Shown here one piece after another: positions 62,565 through 64,000 of a stretch of 64,000 nucleotides of DNA. Source of the stretch: Bacteroidota bacterium (GTDB taxonomy: Bacteria; Bacteroidota; Bacteroidia; Cytophagales; Cyclobacteriaceae). The translations under genes and the position numbers were made by a program. The DNA is taken from the NCBI GenBank assembly GCA_018266395.1, contig JAFEAM010000009.1, positions 1 through 64,000 on the forward strand. The letters are read 5' to 3'. The notes under the pieces were generated by a model that saw nothing but the letters and a program-made list of their open reading frames with translations, was not told the DNA's origin and searched no databases. Position 1 is the stretch's first letter; the number at the start of each line of letters is the position of its first letter.

Positions 62565-63995
62565 TTAATTTGCTCCTATCCAGTCGAGCGCCCGCTTTAA
62601 GGCATCATCACCTGGCTGGAGTTTGATGTCGGGGTCAACACCAGACAGATAATGTTTTTTGTTTCTGTCAGCATATATGGATGTGGTCAAATTGACAACC
62701 GCTCCATCGCTCAGACGAAACATGGCATTGGATGAAGTGAGCCCACCTGAATTAGTACCCATCAATACCGTGTTTGGCCTGCCTTTGAAGGCCACCGCGA
62801 TCACCTCTCCGGAACTGTGTGTGCGACTGCTTTGGAGAATAACGGTCTTGAGATTCCTGTGCGTTAATGTGTACGGGCTTGTAACGCTGCATTGTTTTTC
62901 CTGACCGATCCGTGAAGCGCCATGGGAATAATTCCACGGTCCTGAATAAGCACCCTTGACAAAGAAGTATCCGCATTCCTCACCCTCAATCAGGGGTCCA
63001 AGGCCGGCAAGCATCGGCCAGCAATTGCCTCCGTTGTTTTCGCGCAGGTCCACAATCCAGCCTGATGGTTGATTGAGATCCAGCCTGGCGATCAAACGCT
63101 GAAGACTATCAGCAAACAATCGCTGGTCTTTTTCATTGCCACCTTTGAATCCAGGCACCTTCAGGTAAGCCTTTCCCTCCACCATCCTGCCTTCAGCGAA
63201 GTCAATCCTTTGCGCACCCGCTTCGGCCGACCAATTCCTGGCATACTTGGGGGCAAAGAACTGGCTGTGATTGTCATTCAGCATTTTGATGGCATATCGA
63301 AAGGCAGGATAGCAGTCCTCTTTTGTCGTGGCGGAATGCGTAAGCTCTGCAAGTGCCAGGTTAAATTTCTGCAGATCAATCTGACCAAAGTTCAGTGCAT
63401 TGTCCTTGATTATCGTTGTGAATTCGTTTACATAATCTTCAACCACCTTGGGTCTGGGTATGGTTTCCTGTTTCTGATCCGGTACTGATAATTCGAAATC
63501 ATCAAACCAGGCTATCCCTTGTCCATATACGGCGCCACCTACCAGTATCTGGTTGACGCCAGGCTCGGTGATGATGGGTATCTCAAATTTTGTCCAGTCT
63601 CCATTCTTTGTAATCTCGATGCCTTCAGATCCATGCGAGTAGGTCATTTGTCCCCGGGTGTTGGTAATGATCGCCAAAAGACCTGCGCGTCCATGCAGGC
63701 TGTCTGTTTTTATGAAGGCCCTCAAAAGCAACTGTTGAAAGCCCTTTGAGTCATATGAAACCCGCTGCGCCACAGACTTCATCCCCTTGCCACCTTTGAC
63801 TCTCATGCTGTAATGACCGGAGTGACTGTGCATGGAGTCCAGTCTCGACGTTACGGGTTGGTCATAGGTGTCCCAGTGATTTACTGATAGTTTGGCGTTC
63901 ATATTCTTCTCCTCAAAACCGGAATGAAGAATCTGACCATGCGACAGGCATGGTGCAATCACCGATATTAAAACCAACGCGACACACTTCTGCAT
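62565..63995 (-). CDS. S41-family peptidase with N-terminal beta-sandwich domain
   Basis: 476 residues from ATG 63995. A signal peptide (about 1-20) leads to a CBM-like beta-sandwich (about 22-175, HYSMRVKGGKGMKSVAQRVSYD) and then an S41 tail-specific-protease domain. That domain has WIVDLRENNGGNCWPMLAGLGPLI and the serine region SRTHSSGEVIAVAFKGRPNTVLMG. No PDZ domain is visible between the two. The enzyme should be periplasmic or secreted. The lack of PDZ sets it apart from CtpA, and its substrate is unknown. Confidence 0.85.
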   Translation of the reverse strand: MQKCVALVLISVIAPCLSHGQILHSGFEEKNMNAKLSVNHWDTYDQPVTSRLDSMHSHSGHYSMRVKGGKGMKSVAQRVSYDSKGFQQLLLRAFIKTDSLHGRAGLLAIITNTRGQMTYSHGSEGIEITKNGDWTKFEIPIITEPGVNQILVGGAVYGQGIAWFDDFELSVPDQKQETIPRPKVVEDYVNEFTTIIKDNALNFGQIDLQKFNLALAELTHSATTKEDCYPAFRYAIKMLNDNHSQFFAPKYARNWSAEAGAQRIDFAEGRMVEGKAYLKVPGFKGGNEKDQRLFADSLQRLIARLDLNQPSGWIVDLRENNGGNCWPMLAGLGPLIEGEECGYFFVKGAYSGPWNYSHGASRIGQEKQCSVTSPYTLTHRNLKTVILQSSRTHSSGEVIAVAFKGRPNTVLMGTNSGGLTSSNAMFRLSDGAVVNLTTSIYADRNKKHYLSGVDPDIKLQPGDDALKRALDWIGAN

Positions 63996-64000
63996 CGATA

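Noticed and set aside
1..64000. tRNA, rRNA, CRISPR, IS or phage genes
   Set aside because: I looked for CCA-ended cloverleaf patterns, regularly spaced repeats, transposase motifs and phage genes, and saw none; a covariance-model search would be needed to exclude small RNAs.

Overview
The window reads as ordinary chromosome from a Bacteroidota bacterium, most likely a Cytophagales-type soil or aquatic member. The evidence is a SusC/SusD pair, many lipoproteins and outer-membrane barrels, families common in that phylum (a DUF5686-like carboxypeptidase-regulatory/barrel protein, an Nramp-UspA fusion, FG-GAP/ASPIC proteins), and the phylum-specific -7 promoter element TAnnTTTG just upstream of at least nine genes. 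Shine-Dalgarno signals are weak, and several genes must start at TTG or GTG. I see no insertion sequence, prophage, CRISPR array, tRNA or rRNA. No gene-free stretch exceeds 300 bases; the longest (about 55914-56193, 57792-58083, 59095-59355) hold nothing I can name.

Layout. 1-2010: FG-GAP/ASPIC lipoprotein, cut by the left edge. 2047-11992: an alpha-glucoside utilisation locus with susD and susC on the minus strand, facing a LacI-type regulator, a GH31 alpha-glucosidase and an SLC45-type sugar transporter on the plus strand. Near-identical LacI-type operators lie in the susC/lacI gap and just before the GH31 gene. 12018-20715: housekeeping and accessory metabolism (MsrA, class II amidotransferase, L-2-hydroxyglutarate oxidase, Rieske oxygenase, RidA, rhodanese, O-succinylhomoserine sulfhydrylase, sodium:solute symporter). 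20824-24404: the translation cluster thrS-infC-rpmI-rplT. 24476-31594: envelope proteins, TrmH and an M15 peptidase.

31648-36493 is the most interesting segment: a five-gene minus-strand operon that appears to make 8-amino-Kdo (Kdo8N) for LPS. It encodes a KdnA-type aminotransferase, a KdnB-type iron alcohol dehydrogenase, KdsA, a protein joining a fructose-6-phosphate-aldolase/transaldolase domain to KdsD-like CBS domains, and a KdsC-like phosphatase. The sugar-isomerase (SIS) domain of normal KdsD is missing and the aldolase domain stands in its place, which suggests a different route to arabinose 5-phosphate.

36530-46333: CHY zinc-finger protein, OmpA-like protein, topoisomerase IV (parE-parC), a sterol-desaturase-family hydroxylase, 3-hydroxybutyryl-CoA dehydrogenase and MscL. 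46433-55913: a PAS histidine kinase with a single-domain response regulator, DapD, a glycosyltransferase, then a tightly overlapped DtxR/MntR-type regulator, Nramp-UspA transporter and MnmE. 56194-63995: a DUF6799-like repeat protein, several outer-membrane proteins, a TfoX-N protein, a sulfatase and an S41 peptidase.
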